64,000 nucleotides of DNA from Kondoa malvinella (Eukaryota > Basidiomycota > Agaricostilbomycetes > Agaricostilbales > Kondoaceae), in assembly GCA_039545315.1 (NCBI GenBank), contig BCIM01000003.1, positions 921,799 to 985,798 on the forward strand, written 5' to 3'. Below the pieces are notes generated by a model, which had not been told where the DNA came from, did no database searches, and saw only the letters and a program-made list of their open reading frames with translations. Of this stretch, positions 34,769 through 46,688 are shown piece after piece (the first letter of the stretch is position 1; each line of letters begins with the position of its first letter). Position numbers and translations under genes: made by a program.

Positions 34769-35535
34769 CCTACTCCTTCGCTAATTCTACGTGGTGCTAC
34801 TCTTCGTTTTTACTGTACATGTTTGGTCTCTGATGATGCCTGGCGGGAGTTGGGGTAATAATAAGGTGCCTGAAGATCCGGGGGAGACGCGTTCTCTGAC
34901 GAGATGCAATCTCATGGCGATGGCTTGCGCATGCAAGAACTGCGCTCAACAGATGTGAATCAAATGGTTTGTACGAGATGATTGGATTGAAACAAAGTCC
35001 GAGATATTGTCATGCATGATTTCGATCTGTTCCTTCCCCTGCGCTGTAGTTCTCTTGTTGCGATCAGCCTTCACGAGCGACGATCAAAGACCACCGAGGC
35101 GCTCTTCAGCCTTGTGTGACGCCCCTTGGCGCTGAGACACATCTTTCAAGCGTCATACTTCGACGCGGCAGCAATCCTTGCCGCGTGTCTCTCGTCGACG
35201 CTCTTAGCGTTGTCTCCGATCTGCGCCTGTATACGTCTTTCTGCTTGCTTGCTGCTTCCTCTGCAGTGCTCACACACGTTCCAAAAAGGCCATCTTGACA
35301 CGAAAACGAAAAAAACCGTTCAGAACGTCAACTTTCGCGAACATCTTGTTTCTACCTTAGCGTGAACGCCTCATTGCACACGCCGAAAGACTATTTGAGT
35401 TCACCCGCTGTCTGCCGGACGCCCATTGAGCCTCGAGTACCCTTCGCTCGACGACGAATACTGCTTGTTCACCAATTGTCAACTTGCACACGACCTAACG
35501 AGCCACTCTTTTAACGACTTCGTATACGAATCATA
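34769..35535. promoter_or_regulatory. Upstream region of the repeat-peptide gene
   Basis: 767 bp between the subtilase stop and the precursor ATG. The last 150 bp are CT/CA-rich, as in strong fungal leaders. I found no exact copy of the Ustilago-type pheromone response element ACAAAGGGA. Small open frames here look random. Confidence 0.35.
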
Positions 35536-36545
35536 ATGAAGTTCTTCGCCATCTTCGCTGCTTTGGCCGTGGCCTCGGTCTCCGCCATGCCTGCTCCTAC
35601 CCAAGCACCAGCCGTATGTTTCTTACAGCATTGTCATCTAGCATCGATCTGATGTAAGCTGCAGGTTGAAGCTCGTCAATTCGGTGCTGAGACCACTGGC
35701 GCTGGACCCAATGGAGCTCGCCCATGGAGAGCATGGAAGAAGGATGTAAGTCTCGCCTCAGCCTGATCGAGCGCAAGCTCATTTTGAGCCAGGAGATTGA
35801 GGAGCGTCAATTTGGTGCTGAAACCACTGGTGCTGGACCAAACGGAGCTCGCCCATGGAGAGCCTGGAAGAAGGACGTGAGTCTCTATATAGCCGTNNTG
35901 CAAANNNNAGCTCNCTNTTGAGCCAGGAGATTGAGGAGCGTCAATTTGGTGCTGAAACTACTGGTGCTGGACCCAACGGAGCTCGCCCATGGAGAGCATG
36001 GAAGAAGGATGTAAGTTTGCACGGCCATCACCCGTAACCAAACTTACGATCAAACCAGGAGATCGAAGAGCGTCAATTCGGTGCTGAGACCACAGGCGCC
36101 GGACCCAACGGAGCTCGCCCATGGAGAGCCTGGAAGAAGGACGTAAGCGTCTCATTGGTCGTGATCCCAGACATAGACTTATTTTATCAACGAAACAGGA
36201 GATTGAGGGGCGTCAATTCGGTGCCGAAACCACTGGCGCTGGACCAAATGGGGCCCGTCCATGGAGAGCATGGAAGAAGGATGTAGGTCTTCACATAGTC
36301 GTGCTCCGAAACAAAATCTGACTGTTAATTCAGGAGATCGAAGAGCGCCAATTCGGTGCTGAAACCACTGGAGCTGGACCCAACGGAGCTCGCCCATGGA
36401 GAGCCTGGAAGAAGGATGTATGCCTCTCCTTAGCCATTATCGGGACACAGTCTCATTGACGAAACAGGAAATTGAAGAGCGTCAATTCGGTGCTGAAACC
36501 ACTGGAGCTGGGCCCAACGGAGCTCGCCCATGGAGAGCCTGGTGA
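35536..36545 (+). CDS. Secreted precursor with seven identical 20-residue peptides (Kex2-type repeat precursor)
   Basis: Eight exons encode 218 residues. Exon 1 (35536-35613) is a signal peptide (MKFFAIFAALAVASVSA) plus MPAPTQAPA. Exons 2-8 (35665-35745, 35793-35876, 35927-36010, 36059-36142, 36199-36282, 36334-36417, 36468-36545) each hold one copy of QFGAETTGAGPNGARPWRAW. Each copy is preceded by EAR, EER or EGR, and all but the last are followed by KKD. The stop codon follows directly after the last Trp, marking the probable mature C-terminus. All introns are phase 0, 47-56 nt. This layout (signal, spacer, basic sites, identical peptides) resembles alpha-factor and other Kex2-processed repeat precursors. 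The N-terminal Gln could cyclise to pyroglutamate. I do not recognise the peptide. Hormone, pheromone, antimicrobial or effector roles are all open. Confidence 0.85.
35665..36542 (+). repeat. Seven-unit exon-intron tandem repeat (period about 125-140 bp)
   Basis: Each unit is one 75-84-nt exon plus one 47-56-nt intron. Exons are near-identical in DNA, while introns are much more diverged. Introns 2 and 3 still share their 3' half (AGCTC..TTGAGCCAG), so these units duplicated most recently. Ambiguous bases (N) occur only in intron 3, at 35897-35917. Confidence 0.9.
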
Positions 36546-36803
36546 TTCAATCCGCCCTCGCAACGTGAGTAATGCATCACAAAGCTTCAAAATGGCGCGC
36601 TGAAACAACTTTAGGTCCGATCATCTGTTCCCTCGTTATTACATCGGTCCAAAGTTATGTGTAAGGCTGTATCACGGTGCAGGGATGTACATATGATACC
36701 GCTTGGCCAATACAGTCTTTCATTCGTATACGGACACATTATCCCTCTACTTCGTGACTCATGCGTTCACTTTTACCAAATCCCTAAATCGCCTTGTTGG
36801 CTA

Positions 36804-37697
36804 CTAGTTGTCACACCTAGAAGGCCTCCTACGATTGCAGAACCACGTGCGTACTTGCTTCTCGGTCTAGCGGAGACACATCAGCTACGAATCCCAGTGA
36901 TTTAGGAATTTCCAGCGACTTACCAAACCAGTAGCAGACGCGACTTCCGACACCTCGTCATACACAGGGTACTGCACTCTAGCCCACAGTTGCTCCAACC
37001 GCATGATCTGGAACGTCGAAAAGTTACTCCTTGATCTTCCTTGCCAAGGAGATCCCGAAACCCTTCGAGGTGATTGCTCGAATTGCTGCTCTGGTATTTC
37101 TGGTTCTTGATATATTCGAGGGATTGGGCTTTGAGCTGGAGAGCCATTCGAATTGAGCGAAGGTGGGTAAGAAGAATATGGTGAGGAAGGGTCATAGCTT
37201 GATCCTTGGTCGATACTGCCGCGGCTGCTAAAGTAGGAGCGACTTGTTGAAGCCGAGTACGCGGAAGGAGAAGGTGCAGGGTAGTTGTAGCTGAAGGAAG
37301 ATGAGCTGGAATATGAAGGCTTGCGAAGCATAGCGTTTTCTGGGTCTGTGATGGAAGTCGATCTGGGGAACAAGTTGTCTTGCATGCTGGATCTGGTCAC
37401 TGATTGACGCGGAGCTCTGTAGGATGTAGGAGACGCGTTTGAGGTGTCCAATTGAGTATCTGCTGTGCTCCATCTACGAGCTCGTGAAGGCGGTAGAAAT
37501 GCAGAGTCGCCAGTTGGGTAAGGCGAGAGTAAATGTGGAGAGGTCTCGCCTGGAAAGCTTTGGATAGGAGGTAGTAGCTGCTCTTGAACTTCACTTGGGT
37601 CGTAGTCGAGCAATGATAAGGAGCGAAGTGGAGGCAGTTGAGTGCGAGATCTTGTTCGATCTGAACCTTGAGGGCGAGCGGGAAATGTGTAATCCAT
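36804..37697 (-). CDS. Homeodomain transcription factor with C-terminal homeodomain
   Basis: Two exons (37697-36924 and 36866-36804) give 278 residues. The first ATG in frame is at 37697. The N-terminal 215 residues are Ser/Pro/Tyr-rich (SYSSSSSFSYNYPAPSPSAYSA) and likely disordered. The last 60 residues are a standard-length homeodomain. It has Arg5, Phe8, Leu16, Trp20, Leu40, and helix III WFCNRRR with Trp48, Phe49, Asn51 and Arg53 all present. Position 50, which sets base preference, is Cys. The intron falls between helices II and III (GL|TEKQVRTWF). The protein ends seven residues after helix III. It has no TALE three-residue insertion, so it is unlike HD1 mating-type proteins. It is convergent with the repeat-peptide gene, 258 bp away. 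Confidence 0.85.
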
Positions 37698-38242
37698 TTC
37701 AGGCAATGGAGGCAGGAGCAAAACGCCAAAAGGATATTGCAAAGCAACTTTGGAATCTGAATTAAGACAAAGTGAACAGTCACAGGACTTCGGTAGTCAT
37801 CGAATCTATGACAAGAGTCAGAGCGCTGCCGGAAGTAATCCTTCGGGAGTCCGCCAATCTGCGCTATGGCGGCTGTTTCCTATTTCTTCGCAAGAGGTGT
37901 GCATGGCTGAGGAATCAACTTGCGATGAATGTAGAACTCTAATGGCATAGCAACAGAACAGATAAGACAGGCAAGTGACCAGTAAAGCTCAACACGCGAG
38001 ACAGTAGTGGACCAGCGCACGGACAAGGCACGACAGGCGCCCGCATGACCTGCGAAGGGAAAGGTAGGAGCGCCGTTTAGACAATTTCGACGTTGACGGA
38101 TCCACGGCGATAGAGAGATCTGTCATACGGGCCGCTCTAGCGAGAGCAGCCTGAACAGTTCTTGTAAAGCATATTAGACATGTTGAAGATATTCGACGAG
38201 GCCCTCTGATCGATAAGTCACCAGAGAAGGCCGCAAAGAGAG
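37698..38242. promoter_or_regulatory. Divergent region homeobox gene / Mpv17-family gene
   Basis: 545 bp between opposite start codons. Short open frames on both strands here (for example 37989-38255 minus) show no family resemblance and no consistent splicing. Promoters for both genes are expected. Confidence 0.35.
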
Positions 38243-39582
38243 ATGGCACGAGCATTCTCTCGAGTCTATACGCGCAACTTTGAGCAGTCAGTCTCAGATC
38301 TTTGGCTGTAGCGTTATGACGCTGTTCTAATGAAAAACGCGAAATTTCCCAGGCGTCCAGTAGTCACTCTGACGTGCGTCATAAGCCTTCTGTACTGCAT
38401 ACGATGTGCTTATCTATCTGTTACGATGAAGAATAACCAACTCGCTTCTTAACGGAATCGGTGATGCAACGGCGCAACTCATACCGATATTAGTGAGTGC
38501 ATTACAAAGCAGTCTCGTTAGCCCGCTGATCGTGTGCAACGACTGCTGCGGATCCTGTTGCAAGCGTTGGCTGGGACTTTGCTCGATCCCTGCGTTTCGT
38601 AGCTTTCGGTGCTGCAATGGGACCAGTGAGATCTGATTCCCTTCTATAGACAAGAGGTACTGACTAGATCTGTAGGTAGCTGCGAGATGGAACTACTTCA
38701 TCGAACACGCTTTCCCTCTTCGACCTGGGCAACCGGTAGCAGTGCCGCAACAGCTTAACAAGATCAAGATTGACGAAAAGGACGCTACCTTGTCGCCTAA
38801 GACTGCACATCACGCTACAGCAAGTGCTTCTTTCTTAGGCAGCGAAGATCTGAAAGCGCGATCTCGCTCGCCGAATCTCAGCGAAATTCCTTTGAATGCG
38901 AATTCGTTTGGTCCGCCGGTGCTATCGCTGGATCATAAAGCAGAAGTGTATGCACCGAAAGAGAAAGGAAACGCTTCAGCAAGCGCAGTACCAGGCGCAG
39001 CACCGGCTCAAGCTGGTGTCAGTGTACTTCAGCTGTTGAAGCGATTAGCAGCGGATCAGCTTTTCATGTCAGCTCGCTCGAAAAAGACTGTCCAATCCCT
39101 CTGACGAGCTGATATACAGGGCCCCACTTGGTCTGATAGTCTTTATCGGAGCAATGTGCTGGATGGAAGGTTTCGATTGGCAGCAGACAAAGGCTAAATT
39201 CATGAACATGTACTGGCCTGTTCTCAAAGCGAATTGGCAAGTTTGGCCTTTCCGTGCGTGTTTTATTCTCTTTCGTACCACCTATCCGCTGACAACACAT
39301 GCAGTCCAACTCTTCAATTTCCGCTTTGTGAGTTGCGCGCAGACTGATTCTCGCACATTCGCTGATTACTGTCGCTAGTTGCCCTTGAAATAGTAAGTCT
39401 GCAGCCTCTTTGATAGCAGTTGCGGATCGCTCATGCTTGTGCGACAGCCGTGTACCGTTCTCCGCCAGCTGCGGTATAATGTGAGTTGCATTTGCCCAAT
39501 AGACATCGCTTGCTCATAATGCCCTAGATGGACTGTCTTCATATCAACCAAGTCCGCAAAGAGTTCAGCGACTGTTGCATAG
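38243..39582 (+). CDS. Mpv17/PMP22-family membrane protein
   Basis: The start MARAFSRVYTRNFEQ is joined by an intron to RPVVTLT, then through a second intron with an AAG acceptor to ITNSLLNGIGDATAQLIP, the family N-terminus. Later parts are clear: WDFARSLRFVAFGAAMGPVAARWNYFIEHAFPLR, a long polar insertion (about 38760-39030), DQLFM, APLGLIVFIGAMCWMEGFD, YWPVLKANWQVWPF, NFRFLPLKYRVPF and WTVFISTKSAKSS. Mpv17 proteins are four-span proteins of the inner mitochondrial or peroxisomal membrane, possibly channels. The loop insertion between the second and third spans is unusually long. The join between about 38490 and 38580 does not resolve in frame with ordinary splice sites, so an exon edge or a base may be wrong there. 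Confidence 0.8.
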
Positions 39583-39716
39583 TACTACACCACATATTGT
39601 ACAGCTGAGGATAATGTCAGACGTTAGACCTGTAACTCCAGTCACATCATCAAATTGGCGAAGGTTGTTCCGCAGCGTCGATATACCTTGTTAAGGAGGA
39701 ATACCAATTGCCTGAG

Positions 39717-42681
39717 ATGTATACCGAGAAGCTAAACTATACCATTCACTCGTGCTCGTCTTATTCTGCTGCATTCAAGCCAGAAAACATTCTCGTAGAT
39801 CAGCCTTCAGATTGTCCGTCTTGCCTCTTCAGCTCTCTTTGGGTCTACAGCAACTGATAGAGGCACAGCTGGAAGCAGATGGAGCTCTGAAGATACACCT
39901 GCAGCCCTTGCATCTGGCAGCTCTCGAGGAAGTCAATGGATCTTGCTCAAGCTGGACAAAATGTCTATCGTACGCACTATTACGTTCGGCAAGACGACAA
40001 AGCAACATCCATGCAATACCAAGCACTTTCGTGTTTATGGAGGTCTGAATCCAGACGACATGGTTCTGTTGCAGCAAGGCGTTTTGAAGAATGATGCGCA
40101 GCCAGAGACTCTTCAGCTCAATATCGACGTCTTTGATCATCTTGTTCGTATACAACATTCAGCGACCGCGCACAGGCTGATTCGTATACCAGCTTTTGCC
40201 TTGTCGTTACATCAAAGTCGAGCCTTTGACCGCTCATGGGTCCTTCTTCAATCTCAGCATCTGGTACTTGCGCTTCTAGCTGAACGAGATTGATCTCATC
40301 TCTTAAAATCAGGCACATTGCACTGCATGGACAGACTGATCCCGAAATCGTAGAGCGAGAATTCAGTGACTATGCCTCGGTAAGGCCTGTATCGCGTCAT
40401 GCCATGGTGCTCTATCTAAGCAAGTTTGCTCTCACACAGCATCGCGGTAATGAAGCGTTCCGACTGGTACTGAAGCATCTCCGACAACGAGCTCTTCTAG
40501 ACTCCTTTGACACCTTGCTGGCTACTGTCTCGCAGCCGCCTCATTCTGTACGACTAGAGCACCCGTTTCTCACGCAACTTCACAAGACTCTAGTCATCGA
40601 TGGCGCATTCGATCTAGCGGAAGCTCTGTTATCGAAAGCTGCCTTTCGATCAGTAGCAAACCTTATGGATGAAGATAGCGAACCAAGCCTTCAAAGCAAC
40701 GAGCCTTCCCTTTTCGAAATGCACGCGCAGAAGACAACACCACAAGCCATCTGGACTCGTTTAGATAGCGATCCTATGACTCTTTCTGTCGATGGCGAGA
40801 AACCGGAAAGCAGAGGTGGTCACAGACTCGTATTCGTCCCATCTGATCTAGAGCAAGAGAATAGCTGTGCTAGTCTGTATTTATTCGGAGGCTTCAACGG
40901 TCAAGAAGAGCTAGCAGATTTCTGGCGTTACGATCTCCCATCGGAATCTCGGCATGATTCTGACCTTCAAGCAAGATGGAATCTCATCAGCCGAGATACG
41001 AGAGATCATGGAGGACCGAGTCCAAGAAGCTGTCATGGAACCTGTGTCGACACTAATACGGGAGACATCTACATTTTGGGTAGATTTGTCAAATTTATGG
41101 ATGAGGATACGGATGCGGGTGATACTGAGCTGTGGAGATATCACACGAGAGGGACTTTACGAGGAGCTTGGGATCGCATCAACCGCGACAAATCAGTGAG
41201 TGGAAGTCTCGCTGAGAGAAGGAGGTTGGACACTGATGATATACATCAGCCTGGTACGATTTGGGACCATCAGATGGTAAGTCATCTTGCAAGATGTCGA
41301 CTTCATCCTTAATGTCGATGCAGGTCATCGACCAAACGTCAAAGCAGCTCTATGTCTTTGGCGGGAAGAAGGCTAAAAAGCTAGAAGAGCCTCAAGAATA
41401 CTCTGGCCTGTTTCGATTTGACTTCACGAGTGAGACATGGACTGAACTCTGGTACGCTGGGTCGTCCATATACGAGCCGTCCTGATCTGTCTGTAGTTCG
41501 GATCCAGGCCCGAGCGATCCTTATGAAGCCAACCGCCTTCTTTCTCGTGCTAGCCACGCTTTGTCTCTGAATTCCGCGCAGCGTCGTCTTCATGTGCTCG
41601 GTGGCTCCAGGAACGACTCGTATTTGTCCGACAGCTGGTCTATCGCTTTGGATACTACCGAGACCGTATGCATCAAAGCTCTCTGGTCTACATGCGCTGA
41701 TCTAATACAGGCGCCCTTATCGCTCGATTGGGCTCACCAAGGTGGCCCAAATGGCAACTTCACTTTAAGAGCCGAGATCTGTGGTCAAAATGAGCTGATT
41801 GTTCTCTTGGGCTGTATGACTGCAAGTAAGGGAAGAGAAGTGGTCAGCTCGGTAAGTAGTGCGCTAAAGAGCCTTTGCGTGCTCTCATGGACCACAGCTG
41901 GAGGTTTGGACCCATAACCTTCCGGATGGCAGGTGGACGAAGATTCAGGACTTGGACGGCAACGGTGCTGAAGAGCCCGTACCGCGCTTTGGAGCACAGG
42001 TGAGTAGTAACTTGGCGGAAGTAATGGGCTGATTAAACCTGTGAGGCAGATGGCTCTCGATCCAGCAACGCAAACGCTGTATCTCTTTGGCGGTAATCCG
42101 TCTGCCGAATCAAATCCAGCAGACCGTCTAGACGACTTTTGGTCCCTTCGGCTCGAGCGGTATGTCTGCGCTTAGCTTCGCTAATCTAGCTCACTAAGCT
42201 TGTAGCAGCTTCACCCCAGAAATCGTGCTCAATAAAGCCAAATTTGCTGTGCGCAAGCAAAAGTGAGCTTCTTGCAACGCCCTGATTCGTTCACTCACAA
42301 GTTCCTGACAGATTCATCGAGCTCTGCGCAACTCAACCACCTCTGGTCGCATTACAATACTTGCAAACATCTCTCGCGAAAGTCGTGGGAAAGGAAGCAG
42401 AGCAGATCGAAGCCTTCCAGCAGTGCATGCAGCATCTTCTGTCAGCTCCTTGGGCAGATGCTGATGAAGTCGACATGAACGGGCAGCCGCCTTCACTCGC
42501 CTCATCGAAAGACGACATCATGGCATCGTCGCAAGGCCTGCCTCTCCCGCTGAATCCAGCGCAGGCTTCCGAGCGATTTTGGGAACAACGAACACGGTTG
42601 TTCGAGGACCTATTACAATTCTTCCCGCGCGATGCAATTTCCCAGCAGCCCGTACAAGAGCTTGTTTCGCTAATACATTAA
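39717..42681 (+). CDS. Muskelin-like protein (discoidin, LisH/CTLH, kelch repeats)
   Basis: The ATG at 39717 begins MYTEKLNYTIHSCSSYSAAFKPENILVDQPSD, the muskelin N-terminal discoidin domain. This continues LILKLDKMSIVRTITFGKTTK.., HFRVYGGLNPDDMVLLQQGVLKND. A LisH/CTLH-like helical part follows (AFRLVLKHLRQRALLDSFDTLL). Kelch repeats start at about 40800 (SRGGHRLVFVPSD, LYLFGGFNGQEELADFWRYDL, PSPRSCHGTCVDT, IWDHQMVIDQTSKQLYVFGGKK, FGGNPSAES). The end FFPRDAISQQPVQELVSLI matches the family C-terminus. In animals muskelin is the substrate-receptor part of the CTLH (GID-type) E3 ubiquitin ligase, so a role in that complex is likely. Many introns; some exon edges approximate. Confidence 0.88.
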
Positions 42682-42720
42682 AGTCCATGGTCTTTATTGA
42701 ACACCTTGTAAAATAGCTAC

Positions 42721-45050
42721 TCATAGGGATATCACTCTATTCTGCGTAAGTAGCGTGTGAAACCTTTCGAGCAAGCTCTTCACGCCATTGACTGGCGGTC
42801 TTCCGTCGGGCGTGGCCAACACATCGACCTTTTGTTTGTGCCCGCCATTTGCACCTTGAGCGAGCTCTTCTGATTGCTGGCTTGCGTCTTGCACTGATGC
42901 ATCTCCTCCAAAGCGGCATCTTCCGTCCAAACTAGAAGGTCGAACTGCCGATTTATCCACCACATCATGCCATATCATAATTGCTGTGCCAGGTCCCATA
43001 TCTGTTGGCTTACCCTGCAGCATAGCCTGAAACCGTTCTCGCGACAGAGCATCCGACGAAGCGGAGAAAGCAGCATAATCATCCGCTTCTTTTAACACTG
43101 TCTGCCGATCATCTTCATTAAGGGAAGAGAGCAGATCATCGACTACTTCGGTGAAGGATCCGAGTGGCGCATCGTCTTTTCGCCGGTAGAGCGCTAGACT
43201 ATCGGCATACCATTGCGCGTAGGCATCGACCAACTTGGGCGAATTGGCGCAGATGTCATGCAAGAAGACGTGTAAATCTGCTTGGTGCTTCTGGCAAAGA
43301 TCAAAGAAGCCTTGAGGAGTCTGATTCTGCTTGGCGGTGAGGAGTAGAGCTCCGATAAATGACTGTAGCGCAGAGACGGCTTCTGGGAGATCTGAAGCCT
43401 TGTGTGTCGAGCGGATAATGTCTTTGAAGCTGTCCAAGAGGGTTGACAGAGCCGAGGTGAGCGAATCGCTGGGATCTGAGCAAACGGATTGTTCCATCAG
43501 TTCTCGGCTGTGCATCGTATCAGCTCGACTTTCGCGTGACGAAGAGAACAGGACCGACTCTCGACTACCAAGAAGCAGAGTCAATAGCTGCAGTAGCTCT
43601 TGATGTACTTTCTCGTCGGTTGGTGCAGAGGCGTTGGCTTGTTCGCAAATGATGAGCACGATCGAGCGATTCTCAGCCACTGATCCTATGCATCAGCGTG
43701 AAGCACTTTGGGAAGAGCAAGGGGCTGACAGCTCTTCTCCCGTACGGCTACATGCTGTTCTCGGTTGAATTGGTACACATATCGCCTGATAGCTTCCAAT
43801 TGATCCGCGGGTGCGATCGCCTTTTTCTGCAAGTCTGCGATTTTGGCATCGAGCACTTCTTTGTCCTTTAGTAGCACACCAGAGATGACCCTGTACGGAA
43901 CAATGTTCCCAGCTATACTTCGAAAAGTAAGAGAAATTCGGCGCACCTGAGCATTAAATTGCGCTTTGAGCTACCAAGAAAGGCGCTGTTGGAGAAGAGG
44001 ACTTTGCTAACTATTCTTCCGAGTTCACATCAATCCGCTGATGCTCAATAGTACTGCGCCTAACAAACCTGCTGATGCACCAGTGCTGGCATTGACGTAT
44101 TTCAAGGCTGATCGAAGACTACCATATGGTAATTGCGCATGAACTCGATCCACTAGATGGCTATCAGTCAAGCGATGCAAAGTCATCGAGGAGAAAGTAC
44201 TCACATAGCGTGACGATTGTCGGTCCAGCTGCTGATACGCAAAGGACGTAGTGAAGCAAGGAAGCGGTTCTTCAGCCTTTGGATTCAGCGATGTTTGTAC
44301 TTCTAGAGGAAGTATACTGACATGGTAGAAGCATAAACATGAGCTGCTTGGAGATACGGCGGGATAGATTTGAGGTCGCTCGTCTGCGAAACAAGCTTGA
44401 CCATTTTGTCCGATCCACCTTCATAGACTAGCTCTTGTATAAAAGCGTTCCAACCGGCAATCACATCATCCGCATTCTTTAGATCGTATTGATCCTTCTT
44501 TACGACTTTTGTTCGAGGTACACCAGAAGTAATGCCTCGGAATGCTTTTTCTGCAATCACGCATACGCCAACGCCAAGAATCTTTCGACGCGATAGTGAT
44601 CCTGTACAACCTTAGTATGTTTCAATGCGAGAGAAGAAGCACATACCTTTGTCGTAGCTATCGGACAGATCGTTCATGGCGAGGGATTCAAGCAACCTCG
44701 AGCCATCAAGACACATTTGGTCAATCGGTCCATCCGAAAAACCAGGACACTTGAGTAGAATAGTAAAGAGCTGGTTGAGGATCGGTGATGGAGTTTGTCG
44801 AGGGACGTCTGGCACTGCTCAATGGTCAGATAGTTCGACTTCTTTGGCGTGAGAAGACCTGCATGGCTGAAAGGGAGGACCGCTTGATGAGACACGTCCT
44901 GGGATCCTATTTATCGTATTTCGTCAGCTTGCCAAAGAGGTCATGCAATTGCCAGGGAACGGACTTGAGGTTTTGGAACTCTTGCAGTGTCTCAGTGGAA
45001 GTGAGGATCTCGTACAGCGCCTTGTATTGCGCATCAGTGATTGCTGTCAT
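42721..45050 (-). CDS. Possible PX-associated (DUF3818/PXB-like) protein
   Basis: The ATG at 45050 starts MTAITDAQYKALYEILTSTE. Later exons read FTILLKCPGFSDGPIDQMCLDGSRLLES, AFIQELVYEGGSDKMVKLVSQT, IPPYLQAAHVYAST, DRVHAQLPYGSLRSALKYVN, VLLKDKEVLDAKIADLQKKA and a long C-terminal exon (43680-42721) with helical, acidic sequence. The order and short motifs recall the DUF3818/PXB regions of YPR097W-like lipid-binding proteins, but no PX domain is seen. The first exon meets a stop (after KLTKYDK) and the next open frame starts two bases out of register near 44895. Either an exon edge is missed or there is a frame break. The last block is convergent with muskelin, with 39 bp between stops. Confidence 0.55.
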
Positions 45051-45321
45051 GTTGCTGTTACGCCAAGATATGTCCGGCTATCGCTGTCTTGTATTGAGCG
45101 AGGTATTCACATCACGCGCGTGCACGTCATTACAAAAATGTTCCAGTCGAAGGCAGGTATCCAAGCATCAGCAGCAGAGAATGCTGACAAAGGGTCAACA
45201 AAGACAGGTAGCATAGTCGAATGGCAAGTTAGAGATAATAGCGCGCGAACAAGCCAAATTATACAAACAGAAAACGATATATACAAGAAGGCTAACCAAC
45301 ACCCGACCCATCATCAGAATT

Positions 45322-46688
<1,367 letters not shown>

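Noticed and set aside
34769..35535. Pheromone response elements upstream of the repeat-peptide gene
   Set aside because: I looked for ACAAAGGGA and found no exact copy. The nearest, ACAAAGTCC, is not convincing.
35665..36542. CRISPR-like array
   Set aside because: The regular repeats are coding exons with GT..AG introns between them in a eukaryotic gene.
37698..37742. N-terminal extension of the homeobox protein to 37742
   Set aside because: The extended frame begins with TTG. The first ATG in frame is at 37697.
36804..39582. Mating-type HD locus
   Set aside because: Basidiomycete MAT-HD loci carry a divergent HD1/HD2 pair. Only one homeodomain gene is present and its partner is an Mpv17-family gene.
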